Shown: positions 43,385 to 52,379 of the stretch, piece by piece
Position numbering within the stretch: the stretch's first letter is position 1
How the letters are laid out: each line of letters opens with the position of its first letter
Origin: Streptomyces kurssanovii
GTDB taxonomy: Bacteria; Actinomycetota; Actinomycetes; Streptomycetales; Streptomycetaceae
NCBI RefSeq assembly: GCF_014649695.1
Contig: NZ_BMTN01000001.1
Coordinates: forward strand, 682,001 to 746,000
Length of the DNA: 64,000 bases
Direction: 5' to 3'
Program-made: the position numbers and the translations under genes
Notes under the pieces: generated by a model
What the model saw: the letters and a program-made list of their open reading frames with translations, nothing else
Told to the model about the DNA's origin: nothing
The model's database searches: none

Positions 43385-43398
43385 TGAACAGTGGTTCA
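43385..43398. promoter_or_regulatory. Palindrome upstream of the TetR gene
   Basis: TGAAC, four bases, GTTCA, ending eight bases before the TetR start. A perfect 14-base interrupted palindrome is a probable TetR operator overlapping the translation start region. No Shine-Dalgarno sequence is visible between it and the ATG. Confidence 0.6.
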
Positions 43399-43406
43399 CT
43401 TGTTGT

Positions 43407-44024
43407 ATGGCCTACCGCAAGACACCCGCTGTGCAGAGCAGGCTCGACGCCGCGAGGGAGCACCTTGTGGAGCAGGCGACCTCCGTCGTCGCCGAATCCG
43501 GCTGGGCCAACGCGTCCGTCACCGCGGTCGCCGCCGCGGCCGGCATGTCCGTCGGGTCGGTCTACCAGCACTTCTCGTCCAAAGGCGCACTGGCCGTCGA
43601 GGTCTTCCGGCGCGCCTCCGGGCGTGAGGTCGAGGTGCTCGCGGAAGTCCTCAAGGACGCCGGCGGGGACCCCGTCGAGCGGCTCGCGCACGGCGTGCGC
43701 GTCTTCGCCCGCCGCGCCATGGAGCGCCGCGGCCTCGCCCACGCGCTCCTCGCCGCCCCCGCCGAACAGGCCGTGGCCCGTGAGCGGCTGGAGTTCCGGC
43801 GCCGCTACCGCGACGTGTTCGCCGAGGTGATCCGGGAGGGCATCGCGGACGGACGACTCCCGCCGCAGGACCCCGACGTCACCGCCGCCGCACTGACCGG
43901 CGCGATCGGTGAGGTGCTGGTCGACCCGTTGTCCGGTCCCGCGGACGGCGACGCCGCCGAACACCTGGTCGCCGAACTGGTCGCGATGTCCCTGCGCTGC
44001 GCCGGCGCCCGAACCGCCGGCTGA
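43407..44024 (+). CDS. TetR family regulator
   Basis: The 205-residue protein has an N-terminal TetR HTH (QATSVVAESGWANASVTAVAAAAGMSVGSVYQHFSSKGALAVEVF) and a helical effector domain with EAxAVARERLEFRRRYRD-like character. It lies 28 bases upstream of the AidB-like acyl-CoA dehydrogenase gene and probably controls both from the palindrome at 43385. Upstream of the ATG no Shine-Dalgarno is seen, so translation may be near-leaderless. The effector is unknown; acyl-CoA ligands are common in such arrangements. Confidence 0.92.
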   Translation: MAYRKTPAVQSRLDAAREHLVEQATSVVAESGWANASVTAVAAAAGMSVGSVYQHFSSKGALAVEVFRRASGREVEVLAEVLKDAGGDPVERLAHGVRVFARRAMERRGLAHALLAAPAEQAVARERLEFRRRYRDVFAEVIREGIADGRLPPQDPDVTAAALTGAIGEVLVDPLSGPADGDAAEHLVAELVAMSLRCAGARTAG

Positions 44025-44052
44025 CCACCCCTACGACTCCCCGAGGACCACG

Positions 44053-45780
44053 ATGACGACGACTCCCGCCGCAGCCGACGGCACGACCGCGAACGCCGGT
44101 GCTACCGGCGCGGCACCGGCCGATGTCTCCCCGAACAGCCGGCCCACCGCCGAGACCCATGTCGTGACCAACCAGCCGCCGCCGCTCGTCGGACACGACG
44201 TCGCGGACGACGCCGTACTGCTCGAGGGCCTGCGGCGCGAGGGCGCCGGCTGGTACACCGAGGACCTGCACCGCATCGGCAGGCTCGCCGGCTCCGAACA
44301 GGTCCAGCGCTGGGCCGAGGAGGCCAACCGCTGCGAACCTGTGCTGCGCACCCACGACCGGTACGGGAACCGGATCGACGAGGTGGACTACCACCCGTCC
44401 TACCACTCGCTCATGGACGTCGCGATCAGCGAGGGACTCGGCGGCGCCCCCTGGGCCGACGGCCGGCCCGGCGCCCACGTCGCCCGCGCGGCGGGATTCA
44501 TGGTGTGGTCCTCCGCGGAGCAGGGCCACGGCTGCCCCGTGTCCATGACCTACGCCGTGGTGCCCGCCCTGCGGTCCGCGCCCCGGCTCGCCGCCGTGTA
44601 TGAGCCGTTGCTGACCAGCCGGGTGTACGACCCCGGGATGCGCGCGCCGGCCGGCAAGCGCGGGCTGCTCGCCGGTATGGGCATGACGGAGAAGCAGGGC
44701 GGCACCGATGTCCGCGCCAACACCACCACCGCCACCGAGCACCCCGACGGCACCTGGCGGCTGCGCGGCCACAAGTGGTTCACCAGCGCACCCATGAACG
44801 ACCTCTTCCTGGTACTGGCCCAGGCCCCCGGAGGCCTGTCGTGCTTCCTGGTGCCGCGGGTGCTCCCCGACGGCAGCCGCAACACCTTCCGCATCCAGCG
44901 GCTCAAGGACAAGCTGGGGAACCGGAGCAACGCCAGCAGCGAGCCCGAGTTCGACGACACCGTCGGCATGCTGGTCGGCGCGGAGGGGCAGGGCGTGCGC
45001 ACGATCATCGACATGGTGACGATGACGCGGCTGGACTGCATCCTCGGCTCGGCGTCCGGCATCCGTACCGCTCTGACACAGGCCGCCCACCATGTCCGCC
45101 ACCGTTCCGTGTTCGGCGCCAAGCTCATCGACCAGCCACTGATGCGCAATGTCGTCGCCGATCTGAGCATCGAGTCCGAGGCGGCGACCACGCTCGCGCT
45201 CCGGGTCGCCGGAGCGGCCGACCGCGCACAGCGGGGCGACACCCAGGAGAAGGCCTTCCTGCGGCTGGCGACGGCGGTCGGCAAGTACTGGATCTGCAAG
45301 CGGCAGCCGGCAGCCGTCGCCGAGGCACTGGAGTGCCTCGGCGGGAACGGCTACGACGAGGCGTCCGGCATGCCGAGGCTCTACCGCGAGGCACCGCTGA
45401 ACGGCATCTGGGAGGGATCCGGCAACGTCAACGCGCTGGACGTACTGCGCGCGCTGACCCGTGAGCCCGGCTCCCTGGAGGCGTACGGCGCGGAGATCGA
45501 GGCCGCTGCCGGCGCGGACGCCCGACTGGACGCGGCATGGCGGGAGTTGCGCGGCGCGCTTGTGCTCACGGAGGACGCCGCTCTGGGCGCCCGCCGCCTC
45601 GTCGAGCGCATGGCCCTCGTCCTGCAGGGCTCCCTCCTCGTCCGGCACGCACCGGCCGCCGTGGCCGACGCCTTCTGCGCGTCCCGCCTCGCCGGCGACC
45701 GCGGCCTCGCCTTCGGCACGCTCCCCACGGGCCTCGACCTCGCCGCGGCGATCGACCGGGTGCCGACGGGGGCGGTCTGA
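44053..45780 (+). CDS. AidB-like acyl-CoA dehydrogenase family flavoprotein
   Basis: The 575-residue protein matches the AidB branch of the acyl-CoA dehydrogenase superfamily, longer than ordinary ACADs: an N-terminal extension, NQPPPLVGHDV, EVDYHPSYHSLMDVAI, GMGMTEKQGGTDVRANTTTA (FAD region), WFTSAPMND, and the C-terminal ECLGGNGYDEASGMPRLYREAPLNGIWEGSGNVNALD. AidB protects DNA during the adaptive response to alkylation in E. coli; whether this protein binds DNA or oxidises acyl-CoA is open. It is second in a TetR-led pair. With the AdaA-AlkA fusion at 32755 it may belong to an alkylation defence. Confidence 0.9.
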   Translation: MTTTPAAADGTTANAGATGAAPADVSPNSRPTAETHVVTNQPPPLVGHDVADDAVLLEGLRREGAGWYTEDLHRIGRLAGSEQVQRWAEEANRCEPVLRTHDRYGNRIDEVDYHPSYHSLMDVAISEGLGGAPWADGRPGAHVARAAGFMVWSSAEQGHGCPVSMTYAVVPALRSAPRLAAVYEPLLTSRVYDPGMRAPAGKRGLLAGMGMTEKQGGTDVRANTTTATEHPDGTWRLRGHKWFTSAPMNDLFLVLAQAPGGLSCFLVPRVLPDGSRNTFRIQRLKDKLGNRSNASSEPEFDDTVGMLVGAEGQGVRTIIDMVTMTRLDCILGSASGIRTALTQAAHHVRHRSVFGAKLIDQPLMRNVVADLSIESEAATTLALRVAGAADRAQRGDTQEKAFLRLATAVGKYWICKRQPAAVAEALECLGGNGYDEASGMPRLYREAPLNGIWEGSGNVNALDVLRALTREPGSLEAYGAEIEAAAGADARLDAAWRELRGALVLTEDAALGARRLVERMALVLQGSLLVRHAPAAVADAFCASRLAGDRGLAFGTLPTGLDLAAAIDRVPTGAV

Positions 45781-45899
45781 GCGGGAGGCCCTGACGCCGC
45801 GGACCACCCGCGGGTCCCCCTCGAGGACCAGCGGCCGCCTACCGCGGACGCAGTACCTTCGCGGCGACTGCGGCATCGGCGGCAGCGCGAAGTGTCTGC

Positions 45900-45933
45900 G
45901 TCCGCCGGACGACCGGGGGCAGGTCCGGCGGAC
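45900..45933 (+). terminator. 11-bp stem hairpin after the AidB-like gene
   Basis: GTCCGCCGGAC and GTCCGGCGGAC pair perfectly around a 12-base loop, 120 bases past the AidB-like stop and 44 bases before the DUF6223 start. A terminator is likely, though an operator for the downstream gene is possible. Confidence 0.6.
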
Positions 45934-45976
45934 ATGATCGGCTGACATCGAGCCGTATCAGCAGAAGGAGCACCTC

Positions 45977-46363
45977 ATGTCGGTTCCGTCCGTGCTTGCC
46001 GCACCGGTGGTCGCGCACCTCTCCGTCCCGGCCGCCGCCGATGCCTACGCCATGAGCTCCGGGCGCCTCGTGGCCGCCGTAGCCGCGTTGCTGGGGTTGA
46101 TCGGCGTGGTCGCCGGCGGGCTGGCGTCTGCCCGGCCCGCCGGTCGCTTCGCCACCCTCGCCGGCACCGGGCGGAGAAGGGCCGTCGTGGCACTGGGGGC
46201 GGGCCTGATCAGCATGGCCCTCGGCGGAGTGGTCGTGGCCACCGCCGAGGGTGGTCTCGGCACCGGCAACGGGCTGGGCGGCGGCGTCGTGGCGCTGCTG
46301 GTGGGACTGGTCGGCGTGGTCCTCGGGGGGCTGGCCCTGGCCCGCCTCCGCCGCACCGGCTGA
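45977..46363 (+). CDS. DUF6223-type small membrane protein
   Basis: The 128-residue protein has a signal-like N-terminus and three hydrophobic helices (about 29-49, 68-90, 102-122) with alternating Gly-rich LLGLIGVVAGGLA, GRRRAVVALGAGLISMALGGVVVATAEGG and GTGNGLGGGVVALLVGLVGVVLGGLALAR. The GTGNG loop and helix pattern are those of the actinobacterial DUF6223 group. An AAGGAG ribosome site precedes the ATG. Function is unknown. Confidence 0.85.
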   Translation: MSVPSVLAAPVVAHLSVPAAADAYAMSSGRLVAAVAALLGLIGVVAGGLASARPAGRFATLAGTGRRRAVVALGAGLISMALGGVVVATAEGGLGTGNGLGGGVVALLVGLVGVVLGGLALARLRRTG

Positions 46364-46384
46364 CGGGGGCCGGCCCGCCGCCGG

Positions 46385-47590
46385 TCACCACCGCACGGGC
46401 AGCCTGCGCACGCCTCTGATCAGCAGGCCCGGCATCCACGGCAGGTCCGCCTCGTCCGCGTCCTGCGCCAGGTCCGGGCAGCGTTCGAGCAGTGAGCGGA
46501 ACGCGATCCGGCCCTCGAGCCGCGCGAGCGGCGCGCCCAGGCAGTAGTGCAGACCGTGACCGAAGGCGATGTGACCGCGGGCGTCCCGGCGGATGTCGAA
46601 CCGGTCGGGGTCCTTGAAGCGCTCGGGATCGCGGTCGGCGTCAGCCATGGTGATCAGGACGGTGGACCCGGCGGGAATGGTCACCCCGCCGATCTCGACA
46701 TCCTCCAGCGCGAGGCGGTCCGTACAGGTCTCCACCGGACCGTCGTAACGGAGCATCTCCTCGATCGCTCCGTCGAGCAGCCCGAAGTCGTCCCGCAAGG
46801 CGACCAGTTGATCGGGATGCGAGAACAGCGCCCGCATGCCGTTGCCGATCAGATTGACCGTCGTCTCGTGCCCTGCGATGAGCAGCAGGACGGACATGCC
46901 GATGAGCTCTTCGGGCGACAGCCGGTCCCCGTCGGCGTCCGCCGCGTGGATCAGCGCGCTGAGCAGGTCCTCGCCGGGACGCGCCCGCTTGGCGGCGATC
47001 AACTCCGCCAGATAGGCGGGCATCTCCTCGTAGGCGCGCGCCTCCGCCTCCGGACTGGTGCGCGCCACCATCTCGTTGGACCAGCGCCGGAAGGCGTCCC
47101 GGTCGAGCTCGGGAACACCGAGCAGGTCGCAGATGACCGTCATGGGCAGCGGAAAGGCGAAGGCCGCGATCAGATCCGCCCGTCGCGACGGTTCGGCCAG
47201 CATGGCGTCGAGCAACTCGTCCGTGATCTGCTGGATGCGCGGCGCCAGCGCGTTGATGCGGCGCGGAGTGAAGCCCTTCGTCACCAGCCGCCGCAACCGG
47301 GTGTGGTCCGGCGGGTCCGACATCAGCATGTGCGCGAGGGCAGGCTGGTCCTGACCGGTGTTGATGATCTGGCTGACGTCCCCGGACTTGACCCAGTCCC
47401 GGCTCAGCCGCGGATCCGTGAAGGCGGCGCGAGCGGTGTCATGGCCGAGGACGAGCCAGATCTCCTCGCCGTCGGGGTCGAGCACCCGGTGCACGGGCGC
47501 CTCGGCCCGGAGCCGGGCGTAGACCGGATAAGGATCGCGGACGAAGTCCGGGCCGAAGTCCCGCAGATCGACGATGGGCGTGGCCGCCAT
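46385..47590 (-). CDS. Cytochrome P450, CYP107-like
   Basis: The 401-residue P450 has a complete set of motifs: I-helix LLLIAGHETTVNLI with normal acid-Thr, K-helix EEMLRYDGPVETC, and heme loop IAFGHGLHYCLGAPLAR. It resembles CYP107 macrolide and xenobiotic hydroxylases. The ATG at 47590 has GGGGGAA upstream; the frame runs on but without protein character. It converges with DUF6223 and stands alone with no ferredoxin gene, so a role in the lutABC or rhamnose area is not indicated. It shares overall form, but not the altered I-helix, with the P450 at 37456. Confidence 0.94.
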   Translation of the reverse strand: MAATPIVDLRDFGPDFVRDPYPVYARLRAEAPVHRVLDPDGEEIWLVLGHDTARAAFTDPRLSRDWVKSGDVSQIINTGQDQPALAHMLMSDPPDHTRLRRLVTKGFTPRRINALAPRIQQITDELLDAMLAEPSRRADLIAAFAFPLPMTVICDLLGVPELDRDAFRRWSNEMVARTSPEAEARAYEEMPAYLAELIAAKRARPGEDLLSALIHAADADGDRLSPEELIGMSVLLLIAGHETTVNLIGNGMRALFSHPDQLVALRDDFGLLDGAIEEMLRYDGPVETCTDRLALEDVEIGGVTIPAGSTVLITMADADRDPERFKDPDRFDIRRDARGHIAFGHGLHYCLGAPLARLEGRIAFRSLLERCPDLAQDADEADLPWMPGLLIRGVRRLPVRW

Positions 47591-47721
47591 GTATTCCCCC
47601 AGTTCACGAGTCGAATCGCACGCTAGCGCGAACGGAGGGCGGACGGACATCGCGTTTCGGTCAATGAATCCGCCTCCGACTGCCGCCCCCTCACGGCGCG
47701 TTCCCGTCCCCGGTCGCGGTC

Positions 47722-47955
47722 TCAGCGGGGCGGCAGGCTCGAGCGCCGAACGACCAGCTCCGGTTCCAGCACCACACGGCGGTGTTCGTGGCCGCCGCCG
47801 TCGGCCGTCTCTATCTCCTCGAGCAGGAGTTGGGCGGCCAGGGTGCCCATGGTGCGGGCCGGCTGGCGCACCGAGGTCAGGGGTACGGCAGCGGCCGCCG
47901 CGAACTCGATGTCGTCGTAGCCGACGATTGCGAGGTCCTCGGGGACGCGTACGCC
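47722..47955 (-). pseudogene. 3' fragment of a LacI family regulator
   Basis: The last about 78 codons of a LacI-family protein remain: GVRVPEDLAIVGYDDIEFAA, TSVRQPARTMGTLAAQLLLEE, and EPELVVRRSS before the TGA. The HTH and most of the effector domain are absent. At about 47956 the sequence switches to the opposite-strand rhamnulokinase fragment. In Streptomyces rhamnose loci a divergent LacI-type regulator is expected here, so this is probably its stub. Confidence 0.85.
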
Positions 47956-47956
47956 C

Positions 47957-48825
47957 GCCGTCGACGTCGCGCTGTTCCCGCCGCTGCGACGGCCGGGCGA
48001 TCCGGCCGGCACGCTGCTGGCGCACGTCCTCGAGGAGACCCGGCTGACCGGCCCGGTGCCCGTCACCACCGTCGCCTCCCACGACACGGCGTCGGCGGTC
48101 GCCGCAGTACCGGCGGCCGCCGGCGAACGCTTCGCCTACATCTGCACCGGCACGTGGTCGCTGGCCGGCCTCGAACTCGACTCGTCGGTGCTGACGGAGG
48201 CGGGTCGCCGGGCCGCTTCACCAATGAGCTGGGCATCGACGGCACCGTCCGCCATCTGCGCAACATCATGGGCCTGTGGCTGCTCCAGGAGTGCCTGCGG
48301 GAGTGGGGCGACCCGGAGCTGACGCCGCTGCTCGACGCCGCCGCCGCGATCCCCGGCCCGGCGTCCGTGGTGGACGCCTCGGACCCGGCGTTCCTCGCAC
48401 CCGGCCGGATGCCGCAGCGCATCGCGGAGGCCTGCCGAGCCTCCAGGCAGCCGGCGCCGCGCACGCCCGCCGAGACCACCCGCTGCATCCTCGACTCCCT
48501 CGCGCTGGCACACCGCCGGGCGGTCGAGGACGCCCAGCGGCTCGCCGGCCACCCGGTCGACGTCATCCATGTCGTCGGCGGCGGAGCGCGCAACGCACTG
48601 CTGTGCCGGCTGACCGCGGACGCCTGCGGGCTGCCGGTGGTGGCCGGCCCCGCCGAAGCGGCGGCACTCGGCAACATCCTCGTCCAGGCCCGCGCCCACG
48701 GCCTGATCGGCGACCGCGACGAGATGCGGAGTCTGCTCGCCCGCACCCAGCACTTGACCCGCTACGAGCCGTCGGGTGACCGTTCCGCATGGGACGCCGC
48801 CGCCGAACGGGCCGTCCGGAGATGA
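47957..48825 (+). pseudogene. 5'-truncated, frameshifted rhamnulokinase (FGGY kinase)
   Basis: Coding character begins at VDVALFPPLRRPGDPAG near 47960, equal to the middle of rhamnulokinase, continues through VTTVASHDTASAVAAVPA and ICTGTWSLAGLELDS, shifts frame near 48207, then runs FTNELGIDGTVRHLRNIMGLWLLQECLREWG to the C-terminal VIHVVGGGARNALLCRLTADA. The N-terminal ATPase half is missing. It is joined to the lacI stub, so one deletion could explain both ends. The product cannot work as a kinase. The extra frameshift suggests continued decay or a sequencing error. Confidence 0.85.
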
Positions 48826-48922
48826 TGGTCCGGCCGACGGCGCCGCCGACGACCGCCCGGCCGGGGCCGGCCGGGCAGAGCACGGCCCGTCCCGTATCCC
48901 GCCTGCCGACGAAGGAGCCGCA

Positions 48923-49678
48923 TTGCGTGTCGCCCTGTTCATCACCTGTGTCAACGACACGCTGTACCCGGAAACCGGCCGGGCCGTGGTGCGGCTCCTG
49001 ACCCGGCTCGGTGTCGACGTCGACCACCCCCTCGGCCAGACCTGCTGCGGCCAGGCGCACTACAACACCGGCTACCGGCACGAGGCGGAGCCACTGGCCC
49101 GGCACTTCGCCGATGTCTTCGGCGCCTACGACGCGATCGTCACACCGTCGGGGTCCTGCGCGGCGATGGTGCGCGAGCTGTATCCGCGGATGGGCGAGCG
49201 CGCCCGGGCGGAGGGCCGCGGCGACACGCTGGCCCGCACACTCGCGCCCGTGGTGCCGAAGACGTACGAACTCACCGAGTTCCTGGTGGACGTCCTGGGC
49301 GTCACGGACGTGGGCGCCCACTACCCGCACACGGTCACCTACCACCCGACGTGTCACGGACTGCGCGCTCTGGGGCTCGGTGACCGGCCCCGGCGTCTCC
49401 TGGAAGCGGTCGGCGGCCTCGAGCTGGCCGAGCTGCCCGGGGCGGAGGAGTGCTGCGGCTTCGGCGGCACGTTCGCGGTCAAGAACGCCGACGTGTCGGC
49501 CGCGATGGGCACCGACAAGGTCATGAACGCGGCCTCGACCGGCGCCTCCGTGCTGTGCGCGGCGGACAACTCGTGCCTCATGCACCTCTCGGGGACGATG
49601 TCCCGGCTGAGCGTCGGCATGCGCCCGGTCCACATCGCCGAGATCCTGGCGAGCACACGAGAGGAGCCTTCGGCATGA
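48923..49678 (+). CDS. lutA: LutA: lactate utilization CCG-domain iron-sulfur protein
   Basis: The 251-residue protein has two cysteine-rich CCG domains: HPLGQTCCGQAHYNTGYRHEA and the second LAELPGAEECCGFGGTFAVKNAD, typical of LutA/LldE. It starts at a TTG (LRVALFITCVNDTLYPE) with GAAGGAG six bases upstream; a longer frame upstream is low-complexity. LutABC oxidises L-lactate to pyruvate in Bacillus and relatives. The stop overlaps lutB (ATGA). It follows the broken rhamnulokinase, and rhamnose breakdown yields lactaldehyde and lactate, which explains the linkage. Confidence 0.92.
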   Translation: MRVALFITCVNDTLYPETGRAVVRLLTRLGVDVDHPLGQTCCGQAHYNTGYRHEAEPLARHFADVFGAYDAIVTPSGSCAAMVRELYPRMGERARAEGRGDTLARTLAPVVPKTYELTEFLVDVLGVTDVGAHYPHTVTYHPTCHGLRALGLGDRPRRLLEAVGGLELAELPGAEECCGFGGTFAVKNADVSAAMGTDKVMNAASTGASVLCAADNSCLMHLSGTMSRLSVGMRPVHIAEILASTREEPSA

Positions 49679-51165
49679 GCGGCACGTTCGTCGGGATGCC
49701 CGCATTCCCCGAAGCGGCGCGCGGCGCCGTACACAACGCCACGCTGCGCGCCAACCTGCGGCACGCCACGACCACGATCCGCCGCAAACGGGCCGTCGCC
49801 GTCGCCGAGTTGTCGGACTGGGCGGAACTGCGCGAGGCCGGCAAGCAGATCAAGGACCATACGCTCCGTCACCTCGACCGCTATCTCGAGCAGTTGGAGG
49901 ACGCCGTCACCGCCGCCGGCGGCACCGTCCACTGGGCAGCCGACGCCGACGAGGCCAACCGCATCGTCACCGGCCTGGTGAAGGCCACCGGCGAGACGGA
50001 GGTCGTCAAGGTCAAGTCGATGGCCACCCAGGAGATCGGCCTCAACGAGGCGCTCGAGGCGGCCGGCATCCGCGCCTACGAGACCGACCTGGCCGAACTG
50101 ATCGTGCAGCTCGGCGACGACAGACCCTCCCACATCCTGGTCCCGGCGATCCACCGCAACCGTGGCGAGATCCGCGACATCTTCCGCGCCGAGATGACCC
50201 GATGGGGCCGCCCCGCCCCCGACGATCTCACCGACACACCCGCCGAGCTGGCGGAGGCCGCACGGCTGCATCTGCGCGAGAAGTTCCTCCGCACGAAGGT
50301 CGGCATCTCCGGCGCCAACTTCATGGTCGCGGAGACCGGAACCCTCGTCGTCGTCGAGTCCGAGGGCAACGGACGCATGTGCCTGACCCTGCCGGAGACA
50401 CTGATCTCCGTCGTCGGGATCGAGAAGACCGTCCCCACCTGGCGCGACCTGGAGGTCTTCCTCCAGACGCTGCCCCGCTCCTCGACCGCGGAGCGCATGA
50501 ACCCGTACACCAGCATGTGGACCGGCACCACCGACGGCGACGGACCACGCGCCTTCCACCTCGTACTCCTCGACAACGGGCGCACCGACACCCTCGCCGA
50601 CGCCGTCGGCCGCCAGGCGCTGCGCTGCATCCGCTGCTCCGCGTGCCTCAACGTCTGCCCCGTCTACGAGCGCGCCGGCGGGCATGCCTACGGCTCGGTG
50701 TACCCCGGCCCGATCGGCGCGATCCTCAGCCCCCAACTGCGCGGCACGGACAGCGACATCGACGCGTCACTGCCCTACGCGTCCACACTGTGCGGCGCCT
50801 GCTACGAGGTGTGCCCGGTCGCCATCGACATCCCCGAAGTGCTCGTACACCTACGGGAACGGGTCGCCCAGGGCGGTCAGGTGACCCGGGCGGGCACCAA
50901 GGTCGTCCTGAAGCCGGCCCGGGGCCACGCCGCCGAGCGTGCGGCCATGCGCGCCACGCGATGGGCCCTCACCCACCCCGGCGCGGTGCGTGCCGGCCAG
51001 CGCCTGGCGGCCCGCACCCGGCGCTTCCACCCCAGCCGGCTCCCAGGCCCCGGCAAGGCGTGGACCGCGACCCGCGACCTGCCGGCGGTGCCACCGGAGT
51101 CGTTCGGAGACTGGTGGAAACGCACGAACGGCGGAACGCGCGACGAAAGGGGCGGAAGCCGTTGA
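49675..51165 (+). CDS. lutB: LutB: lactate utilization iron-sulfur protein
   Basis: The 496-residue protein is LutB/LldF-like: an N-terminal LutC-like DUF162 half (VVKVKSMATQEIGLNEALEAAGIRAYETDLAELIVQLG, ANFMVAETGTLVVVESEGNGRM) and a C-terminal pair of 4Fe-4S motifs (CIRCSACLNVCPVYERAGGHAYG and LCGACYEVCPVAIDIPEVL). It should carry electrons within the L-lactate oxidase complex. The start overlaps lutA by four bases; the end overlaps lutC (TTGA). It appears complete. Confidence 0.94.
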   Translation: MSGTFVGMPAFPEAARGAVHNATLRANLRHATTTIRRKRAVAVAELSDWAELREAGKQIKDHTLRHLDRYLEQLEDAVTAAGGTVHWAADADEANRIVTGLVKATGETEVVKVKSMATQEIGLNEALEAAGIRAYETDLAELIVQLGDDRPSHILVPAIHRNRGEIRDIFRAEMTRWGRPAPDDLTDTPAELAEAARLHLREKFLRTKVGISGANFMVAETGTLVVVESEGNGRMCLTLPETLISVVGIEKTVPTWRDLEVFLQTLPRSSTAERMNPYTSMWTGTTDGDGPRAFHLVLLDNGRTDTLADAVGRQALRCIRCSACLNVCPVYERAGGHAYGSVYPGPIGAILSPQLRGTDSDIDASLPYASTLCGACYEVCPVAIDIPEVLVHLRERVAQGGQVTRAGTKVVLKPARGHAAERAAMRATRWALTHPGAVRAGQRLAARTRRFHPSRLPGPGKAWTATRDLPAVPPESFGDWWKRTNGGTRDERGGSR

Positions 51166-51830
51166 GCAGCAGAGACCTGATCCTCGGCCGGGTGCGGCAC
51201 GCCCTGGCCGACCTGGCGGATGACCCGGCGCCGTACGCACAGGCCGTCGAGCGCAGCTACCTGCGCGAGCACGGCGAACGCACCGTCGGGCAGACCGTCG
51301 CCCTGCTCGCGGACAACCTGGCGGACTACCGGGCCGTCGTCCACCGGTGCACCGGTCCGGAGGTGGCCGGCACAGTGGCGCGGCTGCTGTCCGCCCGGGG
51401 AGCACGGACCGTCCTCGTGCCGGCCGGCCTGCCGCCCGACTGGTCGGCCGACGTCACCGCCGTCCGCGTCCCGGACAGCCTGTCGAGCACCGCGTACGAC
51501 CTGGACCGGGCCGACAGCGTGATCACCGGCTGCGCGGTCGCCGTCGCGGAGACCGGCACGATCGTCCTGGACGGCGGCCCCGGCCAGGGCCGCCGCCGCA
51601 TCACCCTCGTGCCCGACCACCACATCTGCGTCGTCCGCGTCCCCGCCCAGGTCGTCTCCTCCGTGCCCCAGGCGCTGGAACGCCTCGACCCGGCACGCCC
51701 CCTGACCTGGATCTCCGGCCCGTCGGCCACCAGCGACATCGAACTGGACCGGGTCGAGGGCGTCCACGGCCCCCGCACTTTGGAGGTCCTGCTCGTGGAC
51801 GAGCAGCCGACGCCTTCGGACCACAGCTGA
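51162..51830 (+). CDS. lutC: LutC: lactate utilization protein
   Basis: The 222-residue protein matches LutC (DUF162): RDLILGRVRHALADL at the start, then VITGCAVAVAETGTIVLDGGPGQGRRRITLVPDHHICVVRVPAQVVSSVPQALERL and WISGPSATSDIELDRVEGVHGPRTLEVLLVD. It starts at a TTG that overlaps the lutB stop. It completes the lutABC set. With the upstream rhamnose genes broken, the promoter that originally drove this set may be gone, so expression is uncertain. Confidence 0.93.
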   Translation: MSSRDLILGRVRHALADLADDPAPYAQAVERSYLREHGERTVGQTVALLADNLADYRAVVHRCTGPEVAGTVARLLSARGARTVLVPAGLPPDWSADVTAVRVPDSLSSTAYDLDRADSVITGCAVAVAETGTIVLDGGPGQGRRRITLVPDHHICVVRVPAQVVSSVPQALERLDPARPLTWISGPSATSDIELDRVEGVHGPRTLEVLLVDEQPTPSDHS

Positions 51831-51913
51831 CAGGTCCTGCCGCCGGGCGAGCGCCTCCGCCACATGGGCCCCAGAGGTGGCCGGGGGGTGCCGCCGGGGG
51901 ATACCGCTGAGGC

Positions 51914-52366
51914 ATGGCTGGGATCGAACTGCACACAGCAGCATTCAACGACCACGCACTCGTCCCGCGACGTTACGTACGGGACGGCGACAACATCTCC
52001 CCACCCCTGACCTGGTCCGGCGTGCCCGACGGCACGGCGGAACTGCTCCTGCTCTGCGAGGACCCCGACGCACCCTCCGGCACCTTCGTCCACTGGCTCG
52101 TCACCGGCATCGACGCGGCCGACGGATCCGTGGAAGCCGGCGAAACACCCCCAGGCGGCACGCCCCGGACCAACGGATTCGGGGACACCGGCTGGGGCGG
52201 ACCGCAACCACCCGTGGGCGACGAGGCACACCGGTACTTCTTCCGCCTCTACGCCCTCCCCGAGCCCGTGACACTCCCCGACAAGGCCACCGCCGACGAC
52301 GTCCACCGCGCCGTGGACAAGACACAACTGGCCAGCGGCACGATCGTCGGCCTCTACCAGCGCTGA
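51914..52366 (+). CDS. YbhB/YbcL family PEBP-like protein
   Basis: The 150-residue protein is a phosphatidylethanolamine-binding/Raf-kinase-inhibitor-like protein: LVPRRYVRDGDNISPPLTWSGVP, then the LLLCEDPDAPSGTFVHWLVTGI block with conserved DPDAP and H, and HRYFFRLYALPEPVTLPDKA. These bacterial proteins have no settled function. The ATG at 51914 gives the family N-terminus. The gene ends in a very strong hairpin shared with the convergent small gene. Confidence 0.93.
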   Translation: MAGIELHTAAFNDHALVPRRYVRDGDNISPPLTWSGVPDGTAELLLLCEDPDAPSGTFVHWLVTGIDAADGSVEAGETPPGGTPRTNGFGDTGWGGPQPPVGDEAHRYFFRLYALPEPVTLPDKATADDVHRAVDKTQLASGTIVGLYQR

Positions 52367-52379
52367 CCGGAACGGCGCC

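Noticed and set aside
37456-47590. One large natural-product gene cluster covering both P450s
   Set aside because: There is no synthase, ligase or transporter, the second P450 lies apart with its own orientation, and the intervening genes belong to unrelated regulated units. Only the four-gene operon is argued for.
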